From contig JACQHN010000094.1 of NCBI GenBank assembly GCA_016199015.1, forward strand, positions 1-5,640: DNA of 5,640 nt, read 5' to 3'. Below are positions 1 through 5,640 of the stretch, one piece after another (positions within the stretch are counted from its first letter, which is position 1; the number at the start of each line of letters is the position of its first letter). The translations under genes were made by a program, and so were the position numbers. Below the pieces are notes generated by a model, which saw only the letters and a list, made by a program, of their open reading frames with translations, did no database searches and was not told where the DNA came from. The DNA comes from Nitrospira defluvii (GTDB taxonomy: Bacteria; Nitrospirota; Nitrospiria; Nitrospirales; Nitrospiraceae).

Positions 1-24
1 AGGATGCTGAAAAAGTCCGCCAGC
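1..24 (+). repeat. Partial copy of dispersed repeat (left end)
   Basis: These 24 bases are identical to bases 2136-2159, which form the left terminus of the inverted-repeat element in the middle of the window, and they have the same orientation. Similarity stops right after the shared core: the sequence after base 24 does not resemble the interior of the other copy. No matching right terminus (TTTTTGAGCATCCTG) is found before the first gene. This is therefore either a solo or decayed end, or a divergent family member. The copy may begin one base earlier, outside the window. Confidence 0.75.
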
Positions 25-112
25 TTCGTGCTTGACAACCGTGAATCGTCCGAAGAAAAGAGCATATGGCGTATAGCTAACAGCAGGAGCCAGAAGAGAG
101 AGCGAATGGTCA

Positions 113-181
113 ATAGCGGATGGCTGATAGCCCGGAGTCAGAGGCGCAGATCTTCTCTTCCCGCCATCAGCCATACGCTAT
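113..181. repeat. Imperfect inverted repeat upstream of methyltransferase gene
   Basis: Two 19-base arms, 113-131 and 163-181, are reverse complements at 17 of 19 positions (ATAGCGGATGGCTGATAGC against ATAGCGTATGGCTGATGGC once the right arm is reverse-complemented). They are separated by 31 bases. Related pieces lie further out: GGCGTATAGC near 69-78, and CAGGAGC at 84-90 facing GCTCCTG at 184-190. The region looks like a cluster of degenerate palindromic units. The right arm ends 21 bases before the first possible start codon of the next gene, so the dyad would lie in its leader or promoter. No T-tract follows, so it is not an obvious terminator. It could be a REP-like dispersed palindrome or repeat debris. 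Confidence 0.5.
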
Positions 182-202
182 AAGCTCCTGTTTCCCCGTT
201 CC

Positions 203-1261
203 ATGAGTCATACGCTCTTATCCCCAACTATGGAAACCATCAACTGCGAAGTGTGTGGAGGGACGTCCACCACGACAATTTTCAGTCAGCACGACCTCGC
301 CCACCATGTGACGGACGAGTTGTTTACGGTGGTCCGTTGTCAGGATTGCCGCATCCTGTTCTTGAATCCACGCCCCACTCGTGAGGAAATCGGCCGCTAC
401 TATCCTGCCACGTACTATCCGGATGCCGCGCCTCAGGTGTCCAGTGATCTCCGGCGTGCCGCCAAGCGGTGGTCGGGAAAGGTCCGGCGATGGATCGCTC
501 AGGATTTTTATGGCTATCCGACGCCGGAGCAGGTGCGCCCATGGCAATGGGCGCGGCGGCTGGTGCTCTGGCCTGAGTTCTTCTGGCGTTGGTGGCGCGG
601 GCGTGGCCTTCTGCCCTGGGCCGGAAAAGGCCGTGCTCTGGATGTCGGCTGCGGAGCAGGGAACAATCTGGTGTCGTTGCAAGAACAAGGGTGGGACGTG
701 TCCGGGGTGGATGCAAGCGCCGTGGCGGTGGCACAGGCGCGGGCTCGCTTCGGTGACCGGGTGTGTCTGAGTGATTTGGGATCGATGGCCTATCCTGACC
801 GGTCCTTCGATACGGTGTTATTCAGTCATGTGCTGGAACATCTGCACGGTCCGCAGCCCTTGCTGAAAGAGGTGTGGCGAATTTTGGATTGGGACGGTCG
901 GGTCGTGATCCTCTGCCCCAATGCCGGCAGCCTGGAAGCGAAGCTGTTCGGGCAATGGTGGTTTCCCTGGGAACTCCCTCGGCATCTCTTCCATTATGAA
1001 ACGGCGACGCTCAGGCGGGTGCTAGAGGCGGCTGGGTTCCAAATCGAATCGATCAGCACCGGTCTCGGCTCACTGTATTTTATGGCAAGCCTGGATCGGG
1101 TGTGGGAACAACGGTTGGGCCGAGCCGTGCCTTGCCGCAGGTCCATTGAAAAGGTATTCGTCCGCCCCTTCTGTTTCTGCGTCGGGCATCTGGGATACGG
1201 GACCGAACTAAAAATGTACGCCAGGAAAGTGCGGAGCGCGATTAAAGAAAGTACGATCTGA
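203..1261 (+). CDS. Class I SAM-dependent methyltransferase with N-terminal Cys4 motif
   Basis: A predicted cytoplasmic SAM-dependent methyltransferase of 352 aa. The N-terminus carries two CxxC pairs (C15/C18 and C46/C49), a zinc-ribbon-like arrangement followed by FLNPRP. This is common in methyltransferases of sugar and polysaccharide clusters. The Rossmann core begins with motif I, LDVGCGAG (146-153). D170 in GVDAS probably contacts the SAM ribose. HVLEHL at 209-214 and the PRHLFHY stretch at 259-265 are typical of the Methyltransf_11/23 type. Between the Cys motif and the core lies a Trp/Arg-rich segment (about 112-139) with seven tryptophans. No signal peptide or convincing membrane helix is seen. 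Neither ATG at 203 nor the in-frame ATG at 230 (M10) has a clear Shine-Dalgarno; the second would still keep the Cys pairs. The 3' end overlaps the opposing glycosyltransferase gene by 20 bp. The substrate is unknown: a glycan or lipid-linked sugar is inferred from the neighbours. Confidence 0.88.
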   Translation: MSHTLLSPTMETINCEVCGGTSTTTIFSQHDLAHHVTDELFTVVRCQDCRILFLNPRPTREEIGRYYPATYYPDAAPQVSSDLRRAAKRWSGKVRRWIAQDFYGYPTPEQVRPWQWARRLVLWPEFFWRWWRGRGLLPWAGKGRALDVGCGAGNNLVSLQEQGWDVSGVDASAVAVAQARARFGDRVCLSDLGSMAYPDRSFDTVLFSHVLEHLHGPQPLLKEVWRILDWDGRVVILCPNAGSLEAKLFGQWWFPWELPRHLFHYETATLRRVLEAAGFQIESISTGLGSLYFMASLDRVWEQRLGRAVPCRRSIEKVFVRPFCFCVGHLGYGTELKMYARKVRSAIKESTI

Positions 1262-2117
1262 CGAGCCTGGACCAGGTTTTGACGTTCAGTGGTTGGTGGC
1301 GCAGGGAGGATCGAAAGGCTTCGCGTGCCTGCCGCGGCGCGTGAGCTCGTAGATAGTGCTTTCCCAGGTCTGCATGGTAGATAGCCCAATCGCTCGATAG
1401 GGCATCGGCTTCGGCTGTCCCCGCATGGCACGCGGGGGCGTGTTTTTCGAGGAATCGACGGCGGCCTTCCAGCGCCCGCAGAGAGGGAATATCACGCGAG
1501 GCATTGTGTCCGTAGAGCCGGTGACGGTATAGAGGCTTCGGAAGATGGATGAATCGATCGGGTCTCCAGAGGCGGATGGCCAAGTCCATGTCTTCCCAAA
1601 TCGAAAGTTGCGCGTCGTAGCCTCCCACTGCGTCGAAACATGCCTTGCGGAATAACGTGCCGGATGTTGCCACATCATGCCCGCCTCGGAGCAACTGCGT
1701 AATGCTCCCGCTGTGTTTCATGGCGGCATCGTATTCCAGAATGTTGTTCTGCTCATCCACCTGGTACCCGTCGCAATGGACGAGGGTCGCTCGCGTTGTG
1801 GGTTCGAGGATGCCGAGCGTCTCTTCCAGAAACGTGGGCTCCCAGAGATCGTCCTGATCAAGAAACGCCAGGTAGGGGCCCTGGGCGAGCTGGGCGCCGG
1901 TATTACGCGCCGCGGCTTGGCCGCCGTTCTGGCTGCGCCGCACGTACCGGACCTGAGAGATTTTTTGCACCAGGGCGCCGGTGCCGTCGGTCGACGCATC
2001 GTCTACGACGATGATTTCGTAATCGGCATAGGTCTGCGCGAGCACGGAGTGAATCGCCTGCTCCAGATATCTGGACGTACCGTTGTAGGCGGGAATGACG
2101 ACGCTGACCTGAGTCAC
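1242..2117 (-). CDS. Family 2 glycosyltransferase
   Basis: A predicted GT-A fold, inverting glycosyltransferase of 291 aa that would use a nucleotide sugar at the cytoplasmic face. The N-terminus has the family signature VSVVIPAYN (4-12), followed by VVDDASTDGT (37-46) for nucleotide binding. NGGQAAARNTG (64-74) and the metal-binding DQDD (87-90) come next. WEDMD (174-178) is the usual position of the catalytic acidic pair. From about residue 240 the C-terminus is helical and TPR-like (AIYHADLGKHYLRAHAPRQA and onward). No membrane helices are visible, so it is not a processive synthase. The start is GTG at 2117, chosen because the signature begins at residue 4 and an AAGGAA Shine-Dalgarno lies 9 bases upstream. 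The gene is convergent with the methyltransferase gene and overlaps its last 20 bp. A repeat element lies immediately upstream, so its promoter must be in or beyond that element. The acceptor and sugar cannot be deduced. Confidence 0.92.
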   Translation of the reverse strand: MTQVSVVIPAYNGTSRYLEQAIHSVLAQTYADYEIIVVDDASTDGTGALVQKISQVRYVRRSQNGGQAAARNTGAQLAQGPYLAFLDQDDLWEPTFLEETLGILEPTTRATLVHCDGYQVDEQNNILEYDAAMKHSGSITQLLRGGHDVATSGTLFRKACFDAVGGYDAQLSIWEDMDLAIRLWRPDRFIHLPKPLYRHRLYGHNASRDIPSLRALEGRRRFLEKHAPACHAGTAEADALSSDWAIYHADLGKHYLRAHAPRQAREAFRSSLRHQPLNVKTWSRLVRSYFL

Positions 2118-2126
2118 AGTGATGAG

Positions 2127-2132
2127 TTCCTT
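2127..2132 (-). promoter_or_regulatory. Ribosome binding site of the GT2 gene
   Basis: On the minus strand the sequence reads AAGGAA, then nine bases, then GTG. This good Shine-Dalgarno match supports the GTG start at 2117. It sits only two bases from the terminal inverted repeat of the upstream element. Confidence 0.65.
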
Positions 2133-2134
2133 GG

Positions 2135-2370
2135 CAGGATGCTGAAAAAGTCCGCCAGCGGCGTTCTCGCGTCGCGCCGAGGCTCACCGTACGGCCATGG
2201 GAACAGAGCCTGTCCCGGCAGGCTCAGGGTGGGCGGGTAAGAATGTTACGATTCGCTTCTAAGACACTGGGCGCTCACCGACTCGCGCCCGTCCGCAGAC
2301 GTGACGCTCAGTATGCTTCGCGTCGCGGACCTCGCTGCGGTCTTGCTGGACGGTCTTTTTGAGCATCCTG
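2135..2370. mobile_element. MITE-like non-coding element with terminal inverted repeats
   Basis: The left end reads CAGGATGCTGAAAAAGTCCG. The right end, reverse-complemented, reads CAGGATGCTCAAAAAGACCG, so 18 of the first 20 positions match. Both then continue into CCAGC with a one-base indel, and the arms stay loosely complementary further in. The element is 236 bp and encodes no plausible protein, so any transposition would need a transposase in trans. No clear target-site duplication is seen (left flank CCTTGG, right flank CGGGTT). The centre (about 2195-2300) does not look like arm sequence and holds a perfect 7-bp hairpin (2206-2225). The left 24 bases recur at the window start. I recall this repeat family as abundant in Nitrospira genomes. 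An alternative is a structured dispersed repeat that is not a transposon derivative. Confidence 0.65.
2206..2225. repeat. Perfect hairpin inside the repeat element
   Basis: GAGCCTG (2206-2212) and CAGGCTC (2219-2225) are exact reverse complements around a 6-base loop, TCCCGG. No T-tract follows on the plus strand and no matching A-tract precedes it, so it is not a typical intrinsic terminator in either direction. Confidence 0.45.
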
Positions 2371-2478
2371 CGGGTTCATTCGTTCGTAGTCCCAGCTGTT
2401 CACGGTATCGAATTCACATGAGCATCACACCGCTTTTCCGCAGCGTGCTCAATATACGGTCGGTGACAAAGGCAGGTC
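2371..2478 (+). other. Leader region of the LPS-core operon
   Basis: This non-coding stretch of about 108 bp between the repeat element and the WaaF-GmhB start should contain the operon promoter, unless transcription starts inside the element. I could not find a -35/-10 pair with good spacing. AATATA near 2451 is the most A/T-rich hexamer but lacks a partner. A weak bulged hairpin can be drawn (GAGCA 2420-2424 with TGCTC 2446-2450, and CGCT 2431-2434 with AGCG 2442-2445). AAAGG at 2468-2472, six bases before the ATG, is a plausible ribosome-binding site for the next gene. Confidence 0.4.
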
Positions 2479-4173
2479 ATGCGTAAGGAAGGGATTCATC
2501 GCATCGTCGTCCGCGGCCCCAACTGGCTGGGGGACGCCGTCATGTGCGAACCTGCCTTGAGCCAGGTGCGCACGATGTTTCCTCACGCCGAGATCACGCT
2601 GCTCGTCAAGCCGGCGATTGCCGATCTGCTGGCGCAGCACCCGGCGGTGAATCGGACGCTGGTGTATGACGATCGAGGACGCCATGCGGGGCTCACCGGT
2701 AAATGGACGCTTGCCGGGGTGTTGCGCCGCCATCGATTCGATCTCGCCATTTTATTTCAGAATGCGTTTGAGGCGGCCCTGATCAGTTTCTTGGCAGGCA
2801 TTCCTCGACGGTTCGGGTATGCGACGGACGGACGGAGCCTGTTCCTGACGGACCCCGTGTCCGTGCCGGCACGAAACGGCCAGCGACATCAGGTGGAGTA
2901 CTATTGGGATTTATTGCGGCCGCTGGGAGGCCATGGTCCTGCGCCGGCTCCGCGCCTTTTCGTCACGCCGGAAGAATCTGCTGCGATCACCAAACGGCTG
3001 GCTGATGCCGGGATCGGCGCGTCGGATCTGGTGATCGGCGTCAATCCCGGCTCGACCTATGGCCATGCCAAGAGATGGCTGCCGGATCGGTACGCCGAGG
3101 TCGTCAATCGTGTGCTGAAGGATATGCAGGCTCAAGCCGGTGTCAGAGTCGGCGTGGCCATCCTAGGCGCCAAGGGCGAAGAACAGCTAGGGCAAGCGAT
3201 CGCCAAACAGATCAAGACGCGCACCGTGGTCTGTTCCGGGCAGACCACGGTGAGAGAATTGATGGCGCTCGTGAAGCGCTGCCAGTTGTTCCTGACGAAC
3301 GATACGGGGCCTATGCATGTGGCGGCGGCGTTCAACGTTCCGCTGGTGGCCGTATTCGGTCCGACCGATTGGCACACCACGTCACCCTATGGAGTCGAGG
3401 CGAAGCTGGTCCGGCAACCGGTTTCCTGTGCGCCCTGCTTGCTGCGGGAATGTCCCATCGATCACCGCTGTATGACCGCGGTGACCGTGGATCAGGTGTA
3501 CGGCGCGGCCCTGCAGCATCTGCCGCTTGCGGCCCCTCCACTGGTGGCCGAACCGGAGCCGTCGCAGCGCAGCATCGACCCCGTTTCGCTGGCGGGAGTG
3601 ACGGTGTTTTTAGATCGTGACGGCACGTTGAATGAAGACACCGGCTACGTCAAGTCTCCCGAGGAGATGGCACTGCTGCCGGGCGTCGGCGCAGCGCTTG
3701 CCCGGCTCCAGCAGGCCGGCGCGCGCCTGGTCGTCGTGACGAATCAGTCCGGACTGGGACGAGGATATTTTGCCGGCAAAGATCTTGAGGCGATTCACGG
3801 CAAGCTGCGCCTGCTGTTGGCTGAAGATAAGGTGACGCTCGATGGGCTGTATTTTTGTCCTCACCATCCCGATGATCGATGCAATTGCCGTAAGCCTGCT
3901 CCGGGAATGATCGAGCGGGCCGTCGCCGAATTGCAGGTGGATCTGAGTCGCGCCTATCTCATTGGGGACAGCGCGCGTGACGTCGAGCTGGCGAAACAGG
4001 TCGGCGTGCAAAGCCTGCTGGTCATGACCGGATCGTCGGGGACGGAGACGTTGGCCGACCTGACCGATCGCGGTCTGGCCCCGGATCATGTGGCTGATAC
4101 CTTGCCGAAAGCGGTTGAGTGGATTCTCGCGCATGCGACTCGCAGGCCGGCTGCCTCACAGGTGCATCTCTGA
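2479..4173 (+). CDS. waaF-gmhB: Bifunctional heptosyltransferase II / D,D-heptose-1,7-bisphosphate 7-phosphatase fusion
   Basis: A 564-aa fusion of two LPS inner-core enzymes. Residues 1 to about 345 form a GT9 (GT-B fold) heptosyltransferase II, which transfers heptose from ADP-heptose to the first core heptose. They contain RGPNWLGDAVM (12-22; D19 is the likely catalytic base), NPGSTYGHAKRW (189-200), TNDTGPMH (273-280) and FGPTDWHTTSPYG (293-305), then four cysteines (C317, C320, C325, C331). A Pro/Glu-rich linker (about 345-371) joins this to a HAD-IIIA phosphatase (about 374-550) resembling GmhB. That domain has DRDGT (379-383; D379 nucleophile, D381 acid/base), TNQSG (421-425), a zinc site C460/H462/C468/C470, K472 and GDSARD (496-501; D497 and D501 for magnesium). 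GmhB makes heptose-1-phosphate, upstream of ADP-heptose. Separate E. coli proteins are about 348 and 191 aa, so both halves look complete and active. It is the first gene of the operon, with waaC 25 bp downstream. The zinc loop is unusually short, so phosphatase substrate and anomer preference are less certain. Confidence 0.93.
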   Translation: MRKEGIHRIVVRGPNWLGDAVMCEPALSQVRTMFPHAEITLLVKPAIADLLAQHPAVNRTLVYDDRGRHAGLTGKWTLAGVLRRHRFDLAILFQNAFEAALISFLAGIPRRFGYATDGRSLFLTDPVSVPARNGQRHQVEYYWDLLRPLGGHGPAPAPRLFVTPEESAAITKRLADAGIGASDLVIGVNPGSTYGHAKRWLPDRYAEVVNRVLKDMQAQAGVRVGVAILGAKGEEQLGQAIAKQIKTRTVVCSGQTTVRELMALVKRCQLFLTNDTGPMHVAAAFNVPLVAVFGPTDWHTTSPYGVEAKLVRQPVSCAPCLLRECPIDHRCMTAVTVDQVYGAALQHLPLAAPPLVAEPEPSQRSIDPVSLAGVTVFLDRDGTLNEDTGYVKSPEEMALLPGVGAALARLQQAGARLVVVTNQSGLGRGYFAGKDLEAIHGKLRLLLAEDKVTLDGLYFCPHHPDDRCNCRKPAPGMIERAVAELQVDLSRAYLIGDSARDVELAKQVGVQSLLVMTGSSGTETLADLTDRGLAPDHVADTLPKAVEWILAHATRRPAASQVHL

Positions 4174-4198
4174 TCGTGGCGTCGTCTCTGGTGGCTGA

Positions 4199-5242
4199 AT
4201 GACCGACCCTGTACGCCGACTCCTGCTCATCAAACCGAGTTCTCTTGGCGACATCGTACATACGATGCCGACCTTGGCGGCCTTGCGCGCGCGTTTTCCT
4301 CACGCCGAAATGACGTGGCTGGTGAAGCGGCAATGGGCGCCGTTGGTGGAAGTCATCGGCGGAGTCGATCAGGTCTGCGCGGTGGGGATGGGGCTGTCGG
4401 GCTGGTTGGGCCGGGTGCCTGAACTTCGTGCGGCTCGCTTTGATCTGGTTGTCGATCTGCAAGGGCTTCTCCGGAGCGCCGCCATGGCCTGGTTGACCGG
4501 TTGTGGCCGTCGGATAGGATTGGCCAACGCGCGTGAGGGCAGCCCGTTGTTCTATACCCAGCGGGTCGAGGTTCCGGATGCACCCATGCACGCGGTCGAT
4601 CGATACCTGTTGGTGGCAGAGGCGCTCGGTGCGGAACGCCCGGCGCAGCCTCTCTTCGAATTTGTCGATCGTCCGGAAGACCGGCAGGCCGTGGAAACGA
4701 TCCTCGCTGGAGCCGGAGTGGCAGCGCCCCTGCCTTGGATTGCAATCAACGCCTCCGCGCGCTGGGAGACCAAACGCTGGCCTCCGCAGCATTTTGCCGA
4801 GGCCGCGGATCAGCTGTCTCGGACGCATGCATTGCCGATCGTCTTCATCGGAGGAGCGGCTGAGCGGCTGGAATCTCTCGCGGTGATGGCCCTCATGCGC
4901 ACGAAAGCGGTTGATCTCACGGGACAGACCCCTGTAGGCTTGCTGCCCTGTTTGTTGCGACAGGCGGCTGTCTTGGTCACCAACGATTCCGGACCGATGC
5001 ACATTGCGACGGCGGTGGGGACGCCGGTGGTGGCGTTATTCGGGCCGACTGATCCGCGCAGAACGGGGCCCTATGGCAGGGGGCATCTCGTCCTGTCGCA
5101 TGCGGTGGAATGCAGTCCTTGTTTTCGACGAGATTGTGCTCGGGCCGCGAGGCTCGAATGTCTGACCGCTGTAGGACCAGACCAGGTCGTTCGCGCCGTG
5201 CAACAGCAACTTGACCAATCACTGAAGCAGAGATCGTTGTGA
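4199..5242 (+). CDS. waaC: Lipopolysaccharide heptosyltransferase I
   Basis: A GT9-family heptosyltransferase of 347 aa that should add the first L-glycero-D-manno-heptose from ADP-heptose to Kdo2-lipid A at the inner face of the cytoplasmic membrane. KPSSLGDIVHTMP (12-24) is the WaaC-type N-terminal motif, close to the KTSSLGD form in enterobacteria, with D18 as likely catalytic base. INASARWETKRWP (183-195) contains K192, probably a phosphate contact. TNDSGPMH (261-268) and LFGPTDP (280-286) belong to the C-terminal nucleotide-sugar domain. A cysteine set (C305, C308, C313, C321) parallels that of the upstream heptosyltransferase. The WaaC call rather than WaaF rests on the SSLGD motif; the preceding gene has the NWLGD form. 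The ATG at 4199 places the motif at the expected distance. The Shine-Dalgarno (GGTGG) is weak, and translation may depend partly on readthrough from the upstream gene 25 bp away. The stop overlaps the next start by 4 bp. Confidence 0.9.
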   Translation: MTDPVRRLLLIKPSSLGDIVHTMPTLAALRARFPHAEMTWLVKRQWAPLVEVIGGVDQVCAVGMGLSGWLGRVPELRAARFDLVVDLQGLLRSAAMAWLTGCGRRIGLANAREGSPLFYTQRVEVPDAPMHAVDRYLLVAEALGAERPAQPLFEFVDRPEDRQAVETILAGAGVAAPLPWIAINASARWETKRWPPQHFAEAADQLSRTHALPIVFIGGAAERLESLAVMALMRTKAVDLTGQTPVGLLPCLLRQAAVLVTNDSGPMHIATAVGTPVVALFGPTDPRRTGPYGRGHLVLSHAVECSPCFRRDCARAARLECLTAVGPDQVVRAVQQQLDQSLKQRSL

Positions 5243-5640
5243 ATATTCTGATTGCGGAATCCAGCAGGACGGTAGGCGGGCAGGAACTGGCTGTCCTGCT
5301 GCATGCCGAGCGACTCTGCAAACGAGGTCATCGCGTGCGGTTGGTGTTGGAGCCGCACAGTCCGATTATGGCGATGGCCAAGGAGCGCGGGCTGCCGGTG
5401 GAACCTTTCATCATGCAGCAATGGCGCTTGCCTTGGTCGATTCTTGCCTTTCGCCGTCTGTTGAAGCGGGACCGTCCCGACATCGTCCATGTGAACAGCT
5501 CGCGCGACAGTTGGCTCGCGGCGCTGGCGACTCGGTTGGTCGATCCACGTCCCAAAGTCATTCGCACCCGACATATTTCCGCGCCCCTCACGAACAATCG
5601 GGCGACACATCTGTTGTACCGGCGGCTGTTCGACATGGTC
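5239..5640 (+). CDS. GT4-type glycosyltransferase, N-terminal part (runs off window)
   Basis: An open frame from GTG at 5239 to the window edge gives 134 codons without a stop. The protein begins MNILIAESSRTVGGQE. The GGQE motif (13-16) after a first beta strand is typical of the acceptor-binding domain of GT-B glycosyltransferases of family GT4. PDIVHVNSSRDSWLAA (80-95) followed by VIRTRHIS (107-114) also fits this fold. The donor-binding C-terminal domain is outside the window, so sugar specificity cannot be judged. The start overlaps the waaC stop as GTGA, and AGCAGAG upstream is a modest ribosome-binding site, so translational coupling to waaC is likely. By position, it probably adds a sugar to the heptose region of the LPS core. 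Confidence 0.85.
   Translation, partial: MNILIAESSRTVGGQELAVLLHAERLCKRGHRVRLVLEPHSPIMAMAKERGLPVEPFIMQQWRLPWSILAFRRLLKRDRPDIVHVNSSRDSWLAALATRLVDPRPKVIRTRHISAPLTNNRATHLLYRRLFDMV

Noticed and set aside
25..66. Possible decayed right terminus of the first repeat copy (GAAAAGAGCAT)
   Set aside because: Only GAGCAT is shared with the right terminus of the full element, which is too short to support homology.
1263..1280. Possible terminator CCTGGACCAGG followed by TTTT
   Set aside because: The stem is only four or five base pairs with G-T extensions and the T run is four bases. It lies inside the GT2 coding region and is too weak to call.
1677..2240. 187-codon plus-strand open frame over the GT2 gene and the repeat element
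   Set aside because: It is antisense to a well-supported GT2 gene, runs into non-coding repeat sequence and shows no family motif.
2413..2458. Possible sigma-70 promoter (TTCACA at 2413, AATATA/TATACG near 2451)
   Set aside because: The spacing between the two hexamers is far too long, and no other hexamer completes either of them.
2301..2486. 61-codon plus-strand open frame across the right arm of the repeat
   Set aside because: It is built mostly from the inverted-repeat arm and leader, has no good ribosome-binding site and overlaps the WaaF-GmhB start.
3610..4134. 174-codon minus-strand open frame
   Set aside because: It is the antisense shadow of the phosphatase domain, whose sense frame carries the full HAD motif set.
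4022..5002. 326-codon open frame on the minus strand
   Set aside because: It lies antisense to the GmhB end and to waaC, both of which have clear family motifs. Its translation is rich in Arg, Gln and His with no recognisable motif, as expected for the shadow frame of a GC-rich gene.

Overview
The window reads as a chromosomal stretch from a GC-rich Gram-negative bacterium that makes a heptose-containing lipopolysaccharide (LPS) core. My best guess is a Nitrospira-type nitrite oxidiser (phylum Nitrospirota). That guess rests on base composition of about 60% GC by eye, and on my recollection that the repeat beginning AGGATGCTGAAAAAGTCCGC is scattered through Nitrospira genomes. No database search was possible, so the taxonomy is inference.

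Left part (1-2117): a short copy of that repeat end lies at the window edge and is followed by an imperfect dyad. Next come two convergent genes. The first is a SAM-dependent methyltransferase with an N-terminal four-cysteine motif, on the + strand. The second is a family 2 glycosyltransferase on the - strand. Their 3' ends overlap by 20 bp. Both are typical of surface-polysaccharide gene neighbourhoods, but their substrates cannot be read from sequence.

Middle (2118-2478): a roughly 236-bp non-coding element bounded by imperfect terminal inverted repeats (MITE-like) starts two bases upstream of the Shine-Dalgarno sequence of the - strand glycosyltransferase. About 108 bp of leader then precede the rightward operon.

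Right part (2479-5640): a tightly packed + strand operon for LPS inner-core assembly. It holds a bifunctional fusion of heptosyltransferase II (WaaF-like) with a D,D-heptose-1,7-bisphosphate phosphatase (GmhB-like), then heptosyltransferase I (WaaC-like), then the first 134 codons of a GT4-type glycosyltransferase that runs off the window. GmhB acts early in making ADP-heptose. WaaC and WaaF add the first and second heptoses to Kdo2-lipid A. The GT4 enzyme probably adds a further sugar. The last two genes overlap by 4 bp (GTGA), which suggests translational coupling.

I see no tRNA, rRNA, CRISPR array, transposase gene or clear phage signal. Most of the window is recognisable envelope-biosynthesis biology. 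The points most worth a second look are the WaaF-GmhB fusion with its short zinc loop, and the inverted-repeat element sitting against the glycosyltransferase ribosome-binding site.
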